Shown here: positions 29,365 to 36,841 of the stretch, piece after piece
How the letters are laid out: every line of letters starts with the position of its first letter
Position numbering within the stretch: the first letter of the stretch is position 1
DNA from: a virus
IMG/VR virus record: IMGVR_UViG_3300048017_000027
Coordinates: 1-47,610 of that record
Length of the DNA stretch: 47,610 nt
Strand: one strand, 5' to 3'
Program-made: the position numbers and the translations under genes
The notes under the pieces: model-generated
Database searches by the model: none
What the model was told of the DNA's origin: nothing
The model's input: only the letters and a program-made list of their open reading frames with translations

Positions 29365-29838
29365 ATGTCAAACCTAACAATCAACCTATCACCTGCTGAC
29401 CTACAGCAGACCAGCGACTACTCGCCAATCCCTGCCGGAACCTACAACGCAACCGTCTTCAACGCCGAGTTGACCGAGGTCAAGTCAGGCGAGAACGCCG
29501 GCAAGCCTCAGTACAAGTTGCAGTTCCGCATTTCGGACGGCAAGGCTGAGAACCGTCGCATCTTCACCTACGTCCCACTGTACACCGGCAAGGCATTCTG
29601 GAAGTCTCAGGCGTTCTTCTCGGCTCTGGGCTACGACATGAGCGAAGGCTCGTTCACCGTCCCGACTCCAAACGAGTTGGCTGGTAAGGCAGTAGCCGTA
29701 AAGGTTACCGTTGTTCCTGGTCAGAACGGCGGAGAAGACAACAACGTTGCAGGCTTCGTCAAGGCTGGCACTGCAACTGCTTCATCGCTTGCTGAGCCAA
29801 TCAACGTAAAGTCGGCTAGCGAAATTTGGGTTTCATAA
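29365..29838 (+). CDS. DUF669-like single-strand DNA-binding protein (copy 2)
   Basis: 157 residues. YSPIPAGTYNATVFNAELTE, then EVKSGENAGKPQYKLQFRIS, FTYVPLYTGKAFWKSQAFFS, VAVKVTVVPGQNGGEDNNVA. The 'p.GtY.a.i..ae.kesksGn...' pattern is the DUF669/OB family, which partners Sak4-type proteins. It starts five bases after the Sak4-like stop. A second member lies on the minus strand at 15494. Confidence 0.75.
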   Translation: MSNLTINLSPADLQQTSDYSPIPAGTYNATVFNAELTEVKSGENAGKPQYKLQFRISDGKAENRRIFTYVPLYTGKAFWKSQAFFSALGYDMSEGSFTVPTPNELAGKAVAVKVTVVPGQNGGEDNNVAGFVKAGTATASSLAEPINVKSASEIWVS

Positions 29839-29854
29839 TCTAAATGGGCAGTCC

Positions 29855-29879
29855 TGGGGTATGACTTAAAACTACCCCA
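29855..29879 (+). terminator. Hairpin without T run after the recombination genes
   Basis: TGGGGTA (29855-29861) pairs with TACCCCA (29873-29879), a perfect 7-bp stem with an 11-base loop. No T run follows, so it is a weak terminator or a processing site next to the tRNA region. Confidence 0.4.
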
Positions 29880-29899
29880 CAAGCCCCCACTGGTGTTGC

Positions 29900-29951
29900 G
29901 CCCCGTTTCTCTCCTTTCTGGCGCAGTCAAGTTCGATTCTTGACCGGGGCA
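29900..29951 (+). other. tRNA-like fragment: acceptor and T arm only
   Basis: GCCCCG (29900-29905) pairs with CGGGGC (29945-29950) and GTCAAG-TTCGATT-CTTGAC (29926-29944) is a perfect T arm. Only about 20 bases lie between, so D and anticodon arms are missing. It could be a decayed tRNA, a tRNA-like RNA, or the 3' half of a host tRNA carried as an attachment core; no integrase is visible. Confidence 0.5.
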
Positions 29952-29961
29952 CGTAACATAT

Positions 29962-30033
29962 TGCCCCTTAGCTCAATGGCAGAGCAGAGAGCTGTTAACT
30001 CTAAGGTTTCAGGTTCGAGTCCTGAAGGGGCAG
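29962..30033 (+). tRNA. tRNA-Asn (GUU)
   Basis: 72 bases fold fully: acceptor TGCCCCT/AGGGGCA (7 bp), D arm GCTC/GAGC, anticodon arm with loop CTGTTAA (anticodon GTT), variable AGGTT, T arm TCAGG-TTCGAGT-CCTGA, discriminator G as for tRNA-Asn. CCA is not encoded. The first anticodon stem pair is G-A. It lies between the single-strand binding gene and the primase gene. Confidence 0.9.
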
Positions 30034-30065
30034 CAAATGGGAGAAACAAATAGAAAGGAGGATAC

Positions 30066-32261
30066 ATGGAGATTAAAGATTTTCTAGAAACAGTGCTAGG
30101 CAACGGCGCTGGATACGCGACTATCGTAACTAAGGATGCTCGCAACGTCCCTACTGTGCAGAAGTTCTTCTCGTATCCAGATGAGATTGACGAGATGGCA
30201 GAATACGCCAAGGCGCACAAGGCTGAGGATGTGTACTTCTCGCCAATCCTTTACTACGAAGAGCGACGCATTCGTGAGAACGCTAAGAGCGTCTCGGTCG
30301 TCTACGCAGACGCAGACACCTGCAACCCAGCGAACTTCAAGATTGCCCCTACGATCTCTGTAGAGACTTCTAAGGACCGCTGGCATGCATACTGGGTGCT
30401 TGACGGAGAGCAAGACCCACAGCGTGTTGCGCTACTTGCAAAGAAGATTGCTTACGCACACCGAGACCAGGGTTGCGACGTATCGGGCTGGAACCCAACC
30501 AAGTTGCTTCGCGTTGCTGACACCAGCAACTTGAAGTATGACGAGTCACAGCCGGTTGTCGCAGAGACCAACGGAATCATCTACACCATCGCAGAGATTG
30601 AAGAACTCTACAAGGATGTAGTTGTCGAGTCTATGCCTGAACTTGCAAACGCACCAATGCCTGAGGCTATCCCTGAGGTCATGGCTGTGCTTGCAAAGGT
30701 ATCAAGCAACTCCGACATTATCTCACTATACCTTGACGAGCCGACCCCAAACGCCGACCTGTCAAAGATGCTGTGGAAACTTGAGATGGAACTGTTCCGT
30801 CAAGGGCTAACCGCAGAAGAAGTATTCACAATTGCAAAGCATGCAAAGTGCAACAAGTACCACCGCACAGACCGCCCTAAGCGCATGGACGCAGACGGCG
30901 ACCTGTGGCGTGAAGTGCAACGTGCCGGTGCAAGCGTAACGTCAAACGTTATTACCATTGAGCCTATTGAAAGCGAGGCAGAAGACTATGAAAGAAAAAT
31001 CGATTTCCTCACCGAGAGTGAACGAAAAATTGTTGCGGAAACGCCAACCTTTGTCGATGCCTACGTCGACTGGGCCGGGAAGAAAACAGACGGAGCTGTT
31101 GAGTATCAGGTCGCTGGTGCGTTCACCGTTCTCTCTTCTGCATTCTCGGACATTGGATGTGCAGCACCAAAATACGGCAGAATGGGACTAAACCTCTGGT
31201 TCATGCTACTGGGTGAGACAACTCGTAGCCGTAAGTCAACAAGCCGTAGCCTCATGCTACGAATGATTACAGCATACGAGAACCACGCAGGCTACCAGAT
31301 CGACATCGGCTCTAACGCGACCGGTGAAGCGCTTGTCAAGCACCTTGCAGGTCGAGACAAGATGACCTCACTGTTCCACCGAGACGAGGTTCAGGGTCTG
31401 TTTAAGGAGTTCGTAACCAAGACTTACATGGCTGCTGCTGCTGACCAGTACACAGAACTCTACGATGGTAAAGTTCCTGTAATGCTTCGCTCGACAGGCG
31501 CTTCAAGCGGTGTCAAGGCTGTTCAGACCGAACGAGCCGAGACTAACTTCTTGATGTACTTGATGGGCATCACAAGCAAGGTTGCAGAAGTTCTGACAAT
31601 CGACTACTTCCGTTCAGGATTTTTGGCTCGATTCATTTACGTCGTTGCTGACGCACCTGAGAGAACTCGTGAAAGCGAGGACTTGGCACAGGCTAGTGAG
31701 CAAGAGGTTATGGTTCGTGACGAAGAGATGGACAGACTGGTGGCAAACCTATTCGGAACCGCCTCATGGTGGCGACGTAAGGGTGCACCGTTCCCTCGAC
31801 CAATCTTCTTGTCGGACGAGGCGCTAGAGCGCTTCAACCGCTTCAAGTGGGAGATGGGTGACTATACTCATGGACACCCAAACGAGGAGTCTATCGAGCC
31901 GTCTCGCCAGCGTCTAGCCCTATCTGTGTGGAAGATTGCAGTTCTACTTGCAATGTACGACCGCTCAGAAAAGGTTGAGTCAAAGCACTTGCTTATCGCA
32001 ATCCACTACGCAGAGGGTTGGTTTAAGAACCTTGTGCGCATGGCTGGTGCAATCTCTGCTTCGGAGTGGCAACGCGACGTTGATAGCCTTGAGGCTGTAA
32101 TCCTACAGCGTGGTGGCAAGATGCGATACGAAGAGGCTTACAAGAAGTTCAACAACAAGCGCAAGCGAGAGTTTGACGAGATGGTTGATGCACTTCGTTC
32201 ACAGGCCAGACTTAACGTGTTTGTTGAAGGCCACAAGACATTCTTGGAGTTGATTAACTAA
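30066..32261 (+). CDS. Primase-polymerase/helicase replication protein
   Basis: 731 residues. Residues 60-160 hold an AEP primase-like core: VVYADADTC (79-85; Asp82, Asp84), SKDRWHAYWVLD (102-113) and NPTKLLRVADTSNLK (143-157). From about 340 an ATPase follows with Walker A LGETTRSRKSTS (382-393) and a DUF3987-like layout (LFHRDEVQGLFKEF, the Walker B region). The C-terminal part is helical. The protein probably primes and unwinds phage DNA. AAAGGAGGATAC precedes the ATG. It overlaps the next gene by one base. Confidence 0.82.
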   Translation: MEIKDFLETVLGNGAGYATIVTKDARNVPTVQKFFSYPDEIDEMAEYAKAHKAEDVYFSPILYYEERRIRENAKSVSVVYADADTCNPANFKIAPTISVETSKDRWHAYWVLDGEQDPQRVALLAKKIAYAHRDQGCDVSGWNPTKLLRVADTSNLKYDESQPVVAETNGIIYTIAEIEELYKDVVVESMPELANAPMPEAIPEVMAVLAKVSSNSDIISLYLDEPTPNADLSKMLWKLEMELFRQGLTAEEVFTIAKHAKCNKYHRTDRPKRMDADGDLWREVQRAGASVTSNVITIEPIESEAEDYERKIDFLTESERKIVAETPTFVDAYVDWAGKKTDGAVEYQVAGAFTVLSSAFSDIGCAAPKYGRMGLNLWFMLLGETTRSRKSTSRSLMLRMITAYENHAGYQIDIGSNATGEALVKHLAGRDKMTSLFHRDEVQGLFKEFVTKTYMAAAADQYTELYDGKVPVMLRSTGASSGVKAVQTERAETNFLMYLMGITSKVAEVLTIDYFRSGFLARFIYVVADAPERTRESEDLAQASEQEVMVRDEEMDRLVANLFGTASWWRRKGAPFPRPIFLSDEALERFNRFKWEMGDYTHGHPNEESIEPSRQRLALSVWKIAVLLAMYDRSEKVESKHLLIAIHYAEGWFKNLVRMAGAISASEWQRDVDSLEAVILQRGGKMRYEEAYKKFNNKRKREFDEMVDALRSQARLNVFVEGHKTFLELIN

Positions 32262-32662
32262 TGCGTAAACAATCAGACAGACTATTCGCAATACATGAAG
32301 CAATCTGGATTAGAGATAATGCAGAACTTATTAGGAAGGAGGCGCTAATTGAGAAAGCCAAAGATCTCGCAAACTATGATTTATTTTCAAATCGCCAGAT
32401 ATCGAAAATATCGGGTGGTGTTCTTAGCCATGTGGCTGTTAGCGCTAACATCCCGAAAGCCAACAAAAAGGGCGGGCGGTTCTCGCCGCAAAGCCTAGAG
32501 GACATCGCCACTGTGCTATTCAGCGTCAGCAATGGCGGGCCAGTAGACTTTAACGCAGTTCGACGAGCAATGGACTCAGGCACAAGCCAGGGCATGATAT
32601 CAAGATTGACCGGTCTAAGCCAGTCAAGAATAAGCAGGGAAGCGGGTTCTAAAAATAGCTGA
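32261..32662 (+). CDS. DNA-binding protein with helix-turn-helix motifs
   Basis: 133 residues, basic. Two HTH-like stretches: FSNRQISKISGGVLSHVAVS and GMISRLTGLSQSRISREAGS, the second a clear homeodomain-like turn. It starts at the stop of the primase gene, so it probably works with it, perhaps at the origin. A conserved middle segment FSPQSLEDIATVLFSVSNGG links the two. The precise role is inferred. Confidence 0.65.
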   Translation: MRKQSDRLFAIHEAIWIRDNAELIRKEALIEKAKDLANYDLFSNRQISKISGGVLSHVAVSANIPKANKKGGRFSPQSLEDIATVLFSVSNGGPVDFNAVRRAMDSGTSQGMISRLTGLSQSRISREAGSKNS

Positions 32663-32693
32663 TTTATTTAGTAGAAAAGCAAAGTTCGAACTA

Positions 32694-32825
32694 GTGAAAG
32701 AGAACATGAAAGCAGTAGAGTTTCATGCGTCTAGGTTCGAGAATGGAAGCCGAGACCCACTGGCTTTACAGTGTTATCAATTTATTAAACAGGAGGATGC
32801 TGGGCGTGAAAAAGCTAACAGCTGA
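32694..32825 (+). CDS. Small hypothetical protein in the primase-RuvC gap
   Basis: An open frame of 43 residues from GTG 32694, or 39 from ATG 32706 (MKAVEFHASRFENGSRDPLA, then LQCYQFIKQEDAGREKANS). It fills the only gap in this stretch and ends 20 bases inside the next gene. Its AGGAGG end segment serves as ribosome site for that gene. No strong own ribosome site; not recognised. Confidence 0.45.
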   Translation: MKENMKAVEFHASRFENGSRDPLALQCYQFIKQEDAGREKANS

Positions 32826-33045
32826 AGAGTGGATTGAATACGGACTTAAGAACGGCTGGTGTGGTCCGCCAGTATGCTACACGCATGATGCGCTACCGAC
32901 ATCCGCCGACGAAGACGAAGAGTTCGAAGACGGCGACCCTTGCATCACAGTGATTCGCATGTATGACAACGGCGAGATGAAGAAGCAGATTGAGGAGAAC
33001 CACTCCCCATCAATCTGGCGCAAGGGAAGTTTCAACCTTGACTAA
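32806..33045 (+). CDS. Small hypothetical protein
   Basis: 79 residues from GTG 32806 (MKKLTAEEWIEYGLKNGWCG), nine bases after AGGAGG. PPVCYTHDALPTSADEDEEF and CITVIRMYDNGEMKKQIEEN follow, a pattern often seen in small actinophage proteins next to replication genes. Its end carries TTGACTAA, the overlapping start of the RuvC-like gene. Function unknown. Confidence 0.7.
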   Translation: MKKLTAEEWIEYGLKNGWCGPPVCYTHDALPTSADEDEEFEDGDPCITVIRMYDNGEMKKQIEENHSPSIWRKGSFNLD

Positions 33046-33487
33046 GATGATGTGCCTAGACCCAGGTGGCACAACTGGTTATGCGCTATTCGAGTTCACA
33101 GAAGACTCGGAAGCCGTTGTAAGATCGGCCGGGCAAGTCCCGGACGGTCTGCAGGGGTTTATCAAATGGTATAGCGAACATGCATACGGAGCCTGGGACT
33201 TTGTGGTCTGCGAGTCATTCACTCTCCGCACAGGGGTGAAGTTCCCAGACCTCTCACCTGTCTACATCATCGGAGCGCTTGAAGCCTACGAAGATGCGTG
33301 GGACCAAAAGCCGGTTTACCAACCACCAACATCAAAGCCACTGTGTGACGACGATGTTCTAAAGCGACTGGGTATTTACATCCCAGGGCGTGGCCACGCA
33401 AACGATGCGCTGAGACACGGTATAATTTACTTAAGGAACAATCGCCACATGCCTACACTTCGTAGAGCTTGGCCTTTGGAGGACTAA
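33038..33487 (+). CDS. RuvC-like Holliday junction nuclease
   Basis: 149 residues from TTG 33038, with AGGGAAG upstream; the ATG at 33047 is too far from it. RNase H-fold motifs: MCLDPGGTTGYALFEF (Asp in LDPG), DFVVCESFTLRTG (Glu in CESF), and HANDALRHGIIYL (His, Asp). It resolves branched DNA before packaging or after recombination. TTGACTAA fuses the previous stop and this start. Confidence 0.8.
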   Translation: MTKMMCLDPGGTTGYALFEFTEDSEAVVRSAGQVPDGLQGFIKWYSEHAYGAWDFVVCESFTLRTGVKFPDLSPVYIIGALEAYEDAWDQKPVYQPPTSKPLCDDDVLKRLGIYIPGRGHANDALRHGIIYLRNNRHMPTLRRAWPLED

Positions 33488-34000
33488 ATGCCATACTACA
33501 TTACACAGAAACACCCAGACTGCAAGTCTGGATGGGCCACCGTAAACTCGGACTATGAGATTAAGGGTTGCCACAAGACAAAGGCTTCAGCGATTCGTCA
33601 AATGGTTGCAATCTCGCTAGGCGAAGACATCGCTCCGGGCGGAACTCACCCTCGTGACAACGTAAACCAAGAAGCTGCGAAGGTTGACGGTTACAAGCCA
33701 CCAAGCGGCGTACAGGCAGCAGCAAGGCGAGCTCTCAAGTGGATCTCTGAAGGCAAGGCCGGGGGCGGATTCACTAGCGTTGGAAGAACCAGAGCATCTC
33801 AGTTGGCTTCTGGCAAGACGATTACTCGTGCCACTGTCGCTAGAATGAAGTCTTACTTTGCTCGACACGCCGTAGACAAGTCGGCTAAGGGCTTTAGCGC
33901 AGGAGAAGAAGGCTTCCCGTCACCAGGCCGCGTGGCTTGGGATGCATGGGGTGGTGACGCAGGAAAGTCCTGGGTCAACGGAATAAACTTAGACAAGTAA
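33488..34000 (+). CDS. Two-module conserved phage protein of unknown function
   Basis: 170 residues. Module 1 (1-58): YYITQKHPDCKSGWATVNSD with GCHKTKASAIRQMVAISLGE. Module 2 (72-166): GVQAAARRALKWISEGKAGG, then MKSYFARHAVDKSAKGFSAG and FPSPGRVAWDAWGGDAGKSW. Both modules are familiar from phages, the second near head genes; their function is not known to me. It starts directly after the RuvC-like stop. Confidence 0.7.
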   Translation: MPYYITQKHPDCKSGWATVNSDYEIKGCHKTKASAIRQMVAISLGEDIAPGGTHPRDNVNQEAAKVDGYKPPSGVQAAARRALKWISEGKAGGGFTSVGRTRASQLASGKTITRATVARMKSYFARHAVDKSAKGFSAGEEGFPSPGRVAWDAWGGDAGKSWVNGINLDK

Positions 34001-34015
34001 CGGGGAAACGGGCGC

Positions 34016-34750
34016 ATGAAAATTCTATTTCTAGACCTTGAAACAAGGCCCAACCTTGCTTATGTGTGGGGGCTATGGGACCAGAACGTTGGCATCAATC
34101 AGCTAGTCGCATCGACTGAAGTTATCTGCTTCGGTGCTCGCTGGCATGGCGAGAAGAAAGTTATCTTCAAGTCGGTCCACCACCATGGTAAAAAGGAGAT
34201 GCTAGATGAACTCCACGCTCTTATGGAAGAAGCTGATGTGCTTGTTGGCTGGAACTCACAAGCCTTTGACAGTAAGCATATCAAGCGAGAATTTGTGGAA
34301 AACGGATACCTACCTCCATCGCCATACAAAGAGCTTGACCTTATGCGAGTGGTGCGGTCGCAATTTAAGTTCCCCTCGAACAAGCTGGACTACGTATCGC
34401 AGAAACTAGGCGTAGGCTCTAAGGTAAAGCACTCAGGCTTCGACCTGTGGATTGCCTGCATGGCTGGCGACAAGAAGGCCTGGAAGGAAATGAAGGAATA
34501 TCAGATTCAGGACGTGAACCTGCTGATTGACCTTTACGAAATCCTAAAGCCTTGGATTAAGAACCACCCACACGTATCTCTGCACGACGGAGACGGCAGT
34601 GGCTGTCCAAACTGCGGCTCTGAGAACCTTCAGAAGCGTGGCATTGCAAGAACAACAACATCACAGTACCAGCGCTTCCAGTGCAACGGCTGTGGCAAGT
34701 GGATGAGGGGCAAGAGTGTTCTTTCGGGGTCAACCACAAGACCGATCTAA
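34016..34750 (+). CDS. DnaQ-like 3'-5' exonuclease with zinc ribbon
   Basis: 244 residues. FLDLETRPN (D7, E9), LVGWNSQAFDSKHIKREF and YQIQDVNLLIDLY are the Exo I, II and III motifs of the DEDD exonuclease fold. The last 50 residues form a zinc ribbon (CPNCGSENL, then CNGCGKWMRG). No polymerase domain is attached. It could proofread for a host polymerase or degrade host DNA. GGGGAAACGGGCGC precedes the ATG. Confidence 0.82.
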   Translation: MKILFLDLETRPNLAYVWGLWDQNVGINQLVASTEVICFGARWHGEKKVIFKSVHHHGKKEMLDELHALMEEADVLVGWNSQAFDSKHIKREFVENGYLPPSPYKELDLMRVVRSQFKFPSNKLDYVSQKLGVGSKVKHSGFDLWIACMAGDKKAWKEMKEYQIQDVNLLIDLYEILKPWIKNHPHVSLHDGDGSGCPNCGSENLQKRGIARTTTSQYQRFQCNGCGKWMRGKSVLSGSTTRPI

Positions 34751-34763
34751 GAACTGGACCGAG

Positions 34764-34798
34764 GGCCTGGCCTGTGTGAAAGCACAAGCCAGGCCTTT
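34764..34798 (+). terminator. Hairpin terminator after the exonuclease gene
   Basis: GGCCTGGC (34764-34771) pairs with GCCAGGCC (34788-34795), with further TGTG/CACA pairs inside, then TTTGG. A partial terminator; the next gene starts 40 bases further on. Confidence 0.6.
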
Positions 34799-34838
34799 GG
34801 AGCGAGTTTTTAGAATCGAAGAAAAAGACCTGTACACG

Positions 34839-35027
34839 ATGGTCATTGAAGAAGATGGCATAGAGCTAGAAGTTACAATCGTTTGCGGTTGTGAACTTCC
34901 TGTCAACAAGATTACAGAAGACAGCTTCTACTGCCAGCACTGCGACCGAACATGCGGATATGTTGGTTGTGAGCTGTGCAAAGGGCTAGATGAGATGTTT
35001 GAGCTAAGGTTTCCAAAGGAGAAATAA
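34839..35027 (+). CDS. Cys-rich small protein
   Basis: 62 residues from ATG 34839 (MVIEEDGIELEVTIVCGCEL), with CGC, CQHCDRTCGYVGCELC: seven Cys, probably binding zinc. The longer frame would run through the terminator hairpin. It overlaps the FmdB-like gene by one base (TAATG). Function unknown. Confidence 0.6.
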   Translation: MVIEEDGIELEVTIVCGCELPVNKITEDSFYCQHCDRTCGYVGCELCKGLDEMFELRFPKEK

Positions 35028-35209
35028 TGCCAACCTACGAGTATAAGTGCCCATCCTGTGATATCATCTACACTGAGATTCGCAGTATGACCGAGTTGCA
35101 GAAGAAAACACACTGCGACAACTGTCCGTCTCTGCTGATAAGAGATTACAGGATTAGCGGAGTTGGGTTTAACGGTAGCGGTTTCTACACTACCGACAAA
35201 AAGCAATAG
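35027..35209 (+). CDS. FmdB-type zinc ribbon protein
   Basis: 60 residues: MPTYEYKCPSCDIIYTEIRS, then HCDNCP and the basic-aromatic GVGFNGSGFYTTD. This is the FmdB family pattern (P-x-Y-x-Y-x-C-x-x-C, C-x-x-C, 'GGgWYxtd'), a zinc ribbon common in bacteria and phages, with unproven function. AAAGGAGAAATA precedes the ATG. Confidence 0.8.
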   Translation: MPTYEYKCPSCDIIYTEIRSMTELQKKTHCDNCPSLLIRDYRISGVGFNGSGFYTTDKKQ

Positions 35210-35217
35210 GAGGAAAC

Positions 35218-35631
35218 ATGGAAGTAAAGGTAAAGGGTAATATACCCACGTACGCAAGACCCGGTGACGCAGGAGCCGACTTGATTTCAGAACAGTTCAC
35301 CGTTCTAAACCCAGGCCAGACAAGCGCCGTAGCGACCGGAACGTTTATAGAAATTCCGGAGGGCTACGTTGGGTTGATTCATCCACGCTCTGGACTTGCG
35401 GCAAACCACGGAATCACTGTGCTTAACGCGCCCGGCACGATTGACTCGGGCTTTCGGGGTGAGATTAAGGTTCTGCTGCACAACACAGGCGCTAGACCGG
35501 TAATCATCAACAAGGAGATGCGAATCGCCCAGCTGGTTATTCAGGAGTTTGTATCCGCCCAGTTTGTGCAAGTAGAAGAGTTGTCGGAAACACAGCGAGG
35601 AGACGCAGGCTTTGGCTCAACAGGCGCATGA
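35218..35631 (+). CDS. dut: dUTP diphosphatase
   Basis: 137 residues. Five motifs: AGADL (18-22), HPRSGLA (55-61), GITVLNAPGTIDSGFRGEI (65-83), MRIAQLVI (101-108) and RGDAGFGSTG (127-136). Asp76 is the catalytic Asp; Phe79 replaces the usual Tyr in motif 3. It makes dUMP for ThyX and keeps uracil out of DNA. TAGGAGGAAAC is the ribosome site; the end overlaps the DUF3310 gene by 20 bases. Confidence 0.93.
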   Translation: MEVKVKGNIPTYARPGDAGADLISEQFTVLNPGQTSAVATGTFIEIPEGYVGLIHPRSGLAANHGITVLNAPGTIDSGFRGEIKVLLHNTGARPVIINKEMRIAQLVIQEFVSAQFVQVEELSETQRGDAGFGSTGA

Positions 35632-35836
35632 CGCAGTAAATCACCCAAAGCACTACACAAGCGACCCTAGCGGTGTTGAGTGCATTCAGATTACTAGGCA
35701 CCGCAACTTTAACATCGGCAACGCCATCAAGTACCTGTGGCGAGCCGGGCTAAAAGAAGATGCAAAGATTCAAGATTTGCGTAAGGCAATCTGGTACATT
35801 GAAGACGAAGTAAAACGCTTGGAGGAGCAACAGTGA
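35612..35836 (+). CDS. DUF3310 protein
   Basis: 74 residues, TTG start at 35612 with GAGGAG upstream. VNHPKHYTSDPSGVECIQIT, then NIGNAIKYLWRAGLKEDAKI and DLRKAIWYIEDEVKRL, is the DUF3310 pattern (VNHPxHY, GnaiKYlwR). Genes of this family lie next to nucleotide-metabolism genes in many phages, and may act as nucleotide kinases or partners. It overlaps dUTPase and ThyX genes. Confidence 0.85.
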   Translation: MAQQAHDAVNHPKHYTSDPSGVECIQITRHRNFNIGNAIKYLWRAGLKEDAKIQDLRKAIWYIEDEVKRLEEQQ

Positions 35837-36540
35837 CAGGTATCAAATTCAGAACAGACATGACTGTCGAGTTAGTGGACTACATGGCTTCCGACTCTTC
35901 AGTTGCTATGGCGGCTCGAGTCTCAACCATCAGCGGAAATCACCAGGAAGTGGTGGACCTTGAGAAGGACGCAGGGTTAATCAACTACCTAATGCGCGAC
36001 CGCCACGGCTCACCGTTTGAGCACAACTCATTTACCTTCTACATTGAGGCACCGATCTTTGTGTTCCGAGAGTTCATGCGCCACCGAATCGCCTCGTATA
36101 ACGAGGAATCGGGTCGTTACAAGGAGCTAAAGCCGGTCTTCTACGTTCCGCAAACCGAACGCCCGCTAGTGCAGGTCGGCAAGCCTGGTGCTTACACTTT
36201 CGAGCAGGGTGACTATGCTCAGGTAATGATGGTTCAGTCGGAGATTATGCGCACGAATGACGATGCGTACCTGTCTTACAAGAGAATGCTGAACGCAGGA
36301 GTCGCAAGAGAAGTTGCTAGAATGGTATTACCAGTAAACATCTACTCAAGCATGTATGTCACGATGAATGCTAGGAGTTTGATGAACTTCCTGAGCCTGC
36401 GTTCTTTGAACCAAGGCACGTACCCATCCTTCCCTCAGGAAGAAATTGCAATGGTCGCTGACGAAATGGAAGCAATCTTCGCAGAAGTAATGCCAATAAC
36501 GCATGGATACTTTGTTGAAAACGGCAGAGTAGCACCATAG
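35833..36540 (+). CDS. thyX: Flavin-dependent thymidylate synthase
   Basis: 235 residues from GTG 35833. The ThyX motif RHRIASYNEESGRY is at 83-96 (RHRx7S). GSPFEHNSFTFYIEAPI and ARMVLPVNIYSSMYVTMNAR are typical neighbours. It converts dUMP to dTMP with FAD and methylene-tetrahydrofolate. It is the last gene of the rightward arm and is followed by a strong bidirectional terminator. Confidence 0.95.
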   Translation: MTGIKFRTDMTVELVDYMASDSSVAMAARVSTISGNHQEVVDLEKDAGLINYLMRDRHGSPFEHNSFTFYIEAPIFVFREFMRHRIASYNEESGRYKELKPVFYVPQTERPLVQVGKPGAYTFEQGDYAQVMMVQSEIMRTNDDAYLSYKRMLNAGVAREVARMVLPVNIYSSMYVTMNARSLMNFLSLRSLNQGTYPSFPQEEIAMVADEMEAIFAEVMPITHGYFVENGRVAP

Positions 36541-36547
36541 ATAAAGC

Positions 36548-36581
36548 AAAACCCCCGGCTCACCTCTTGACCGGGGGTTTT
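36548..36581. terminator. Bidirectional terminator between rightward and leftward arms
   Basis: AAAACCCCCGG (36548-36558) pairs with CCGGGGGTTTT (36571-36581). T runs on both strands; it separates ThyX from the convergent lysis genes. Confidence 0.9.
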
Positions 36582-36598
36582 GTCTTGTCGGGTATTTC

Positions 36599-36841
36599 CT
36601 ATAGCCCCAGAAGGACTCCTACTGCAGAGACAATCACTGCAAATAGCGCAATGATTACTGCGACCTTGTTACTCTTGTCGTCACGCTGAGTCTTTAGCTC
36701 CTTGACATCGAGTTCGATTTCGTTAATACGAATATCTTGAGCGTCAAATTTCTTTTCCATACGGTCTTGCGATTCACGCATATTGCGAACGCTCTCCTCA
36801 ATCCTGCCAAGTGTTACATAAAGTTCAGGTGATTCCGACAT
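36599..36841 (-). CDS. Coiled-coil membrane protein of the lysis cassette
   Basis: 80 residues: a helical, charged N-terminus (EESVRNMRESQDRMEKKFDA, INEIELDVKELKTQRDDKSN) and a C-terminal membrane helix (VAVIIALFAVIVSAVGVLLG). This layout is that of XhlA/haemolysin-like helper proteins that act with holins. It is the last gene of the lysis group, starting at the stop of the holin-like gene. Confidence 0.7.
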   Translation of the reverse strand: MSESPELYVTLGRIEESVRNMRESQDRMEKKFDAQDIRINEIELDVKELKTQRDDKSNKVAVIIALFAVIVSAVGVLLGL

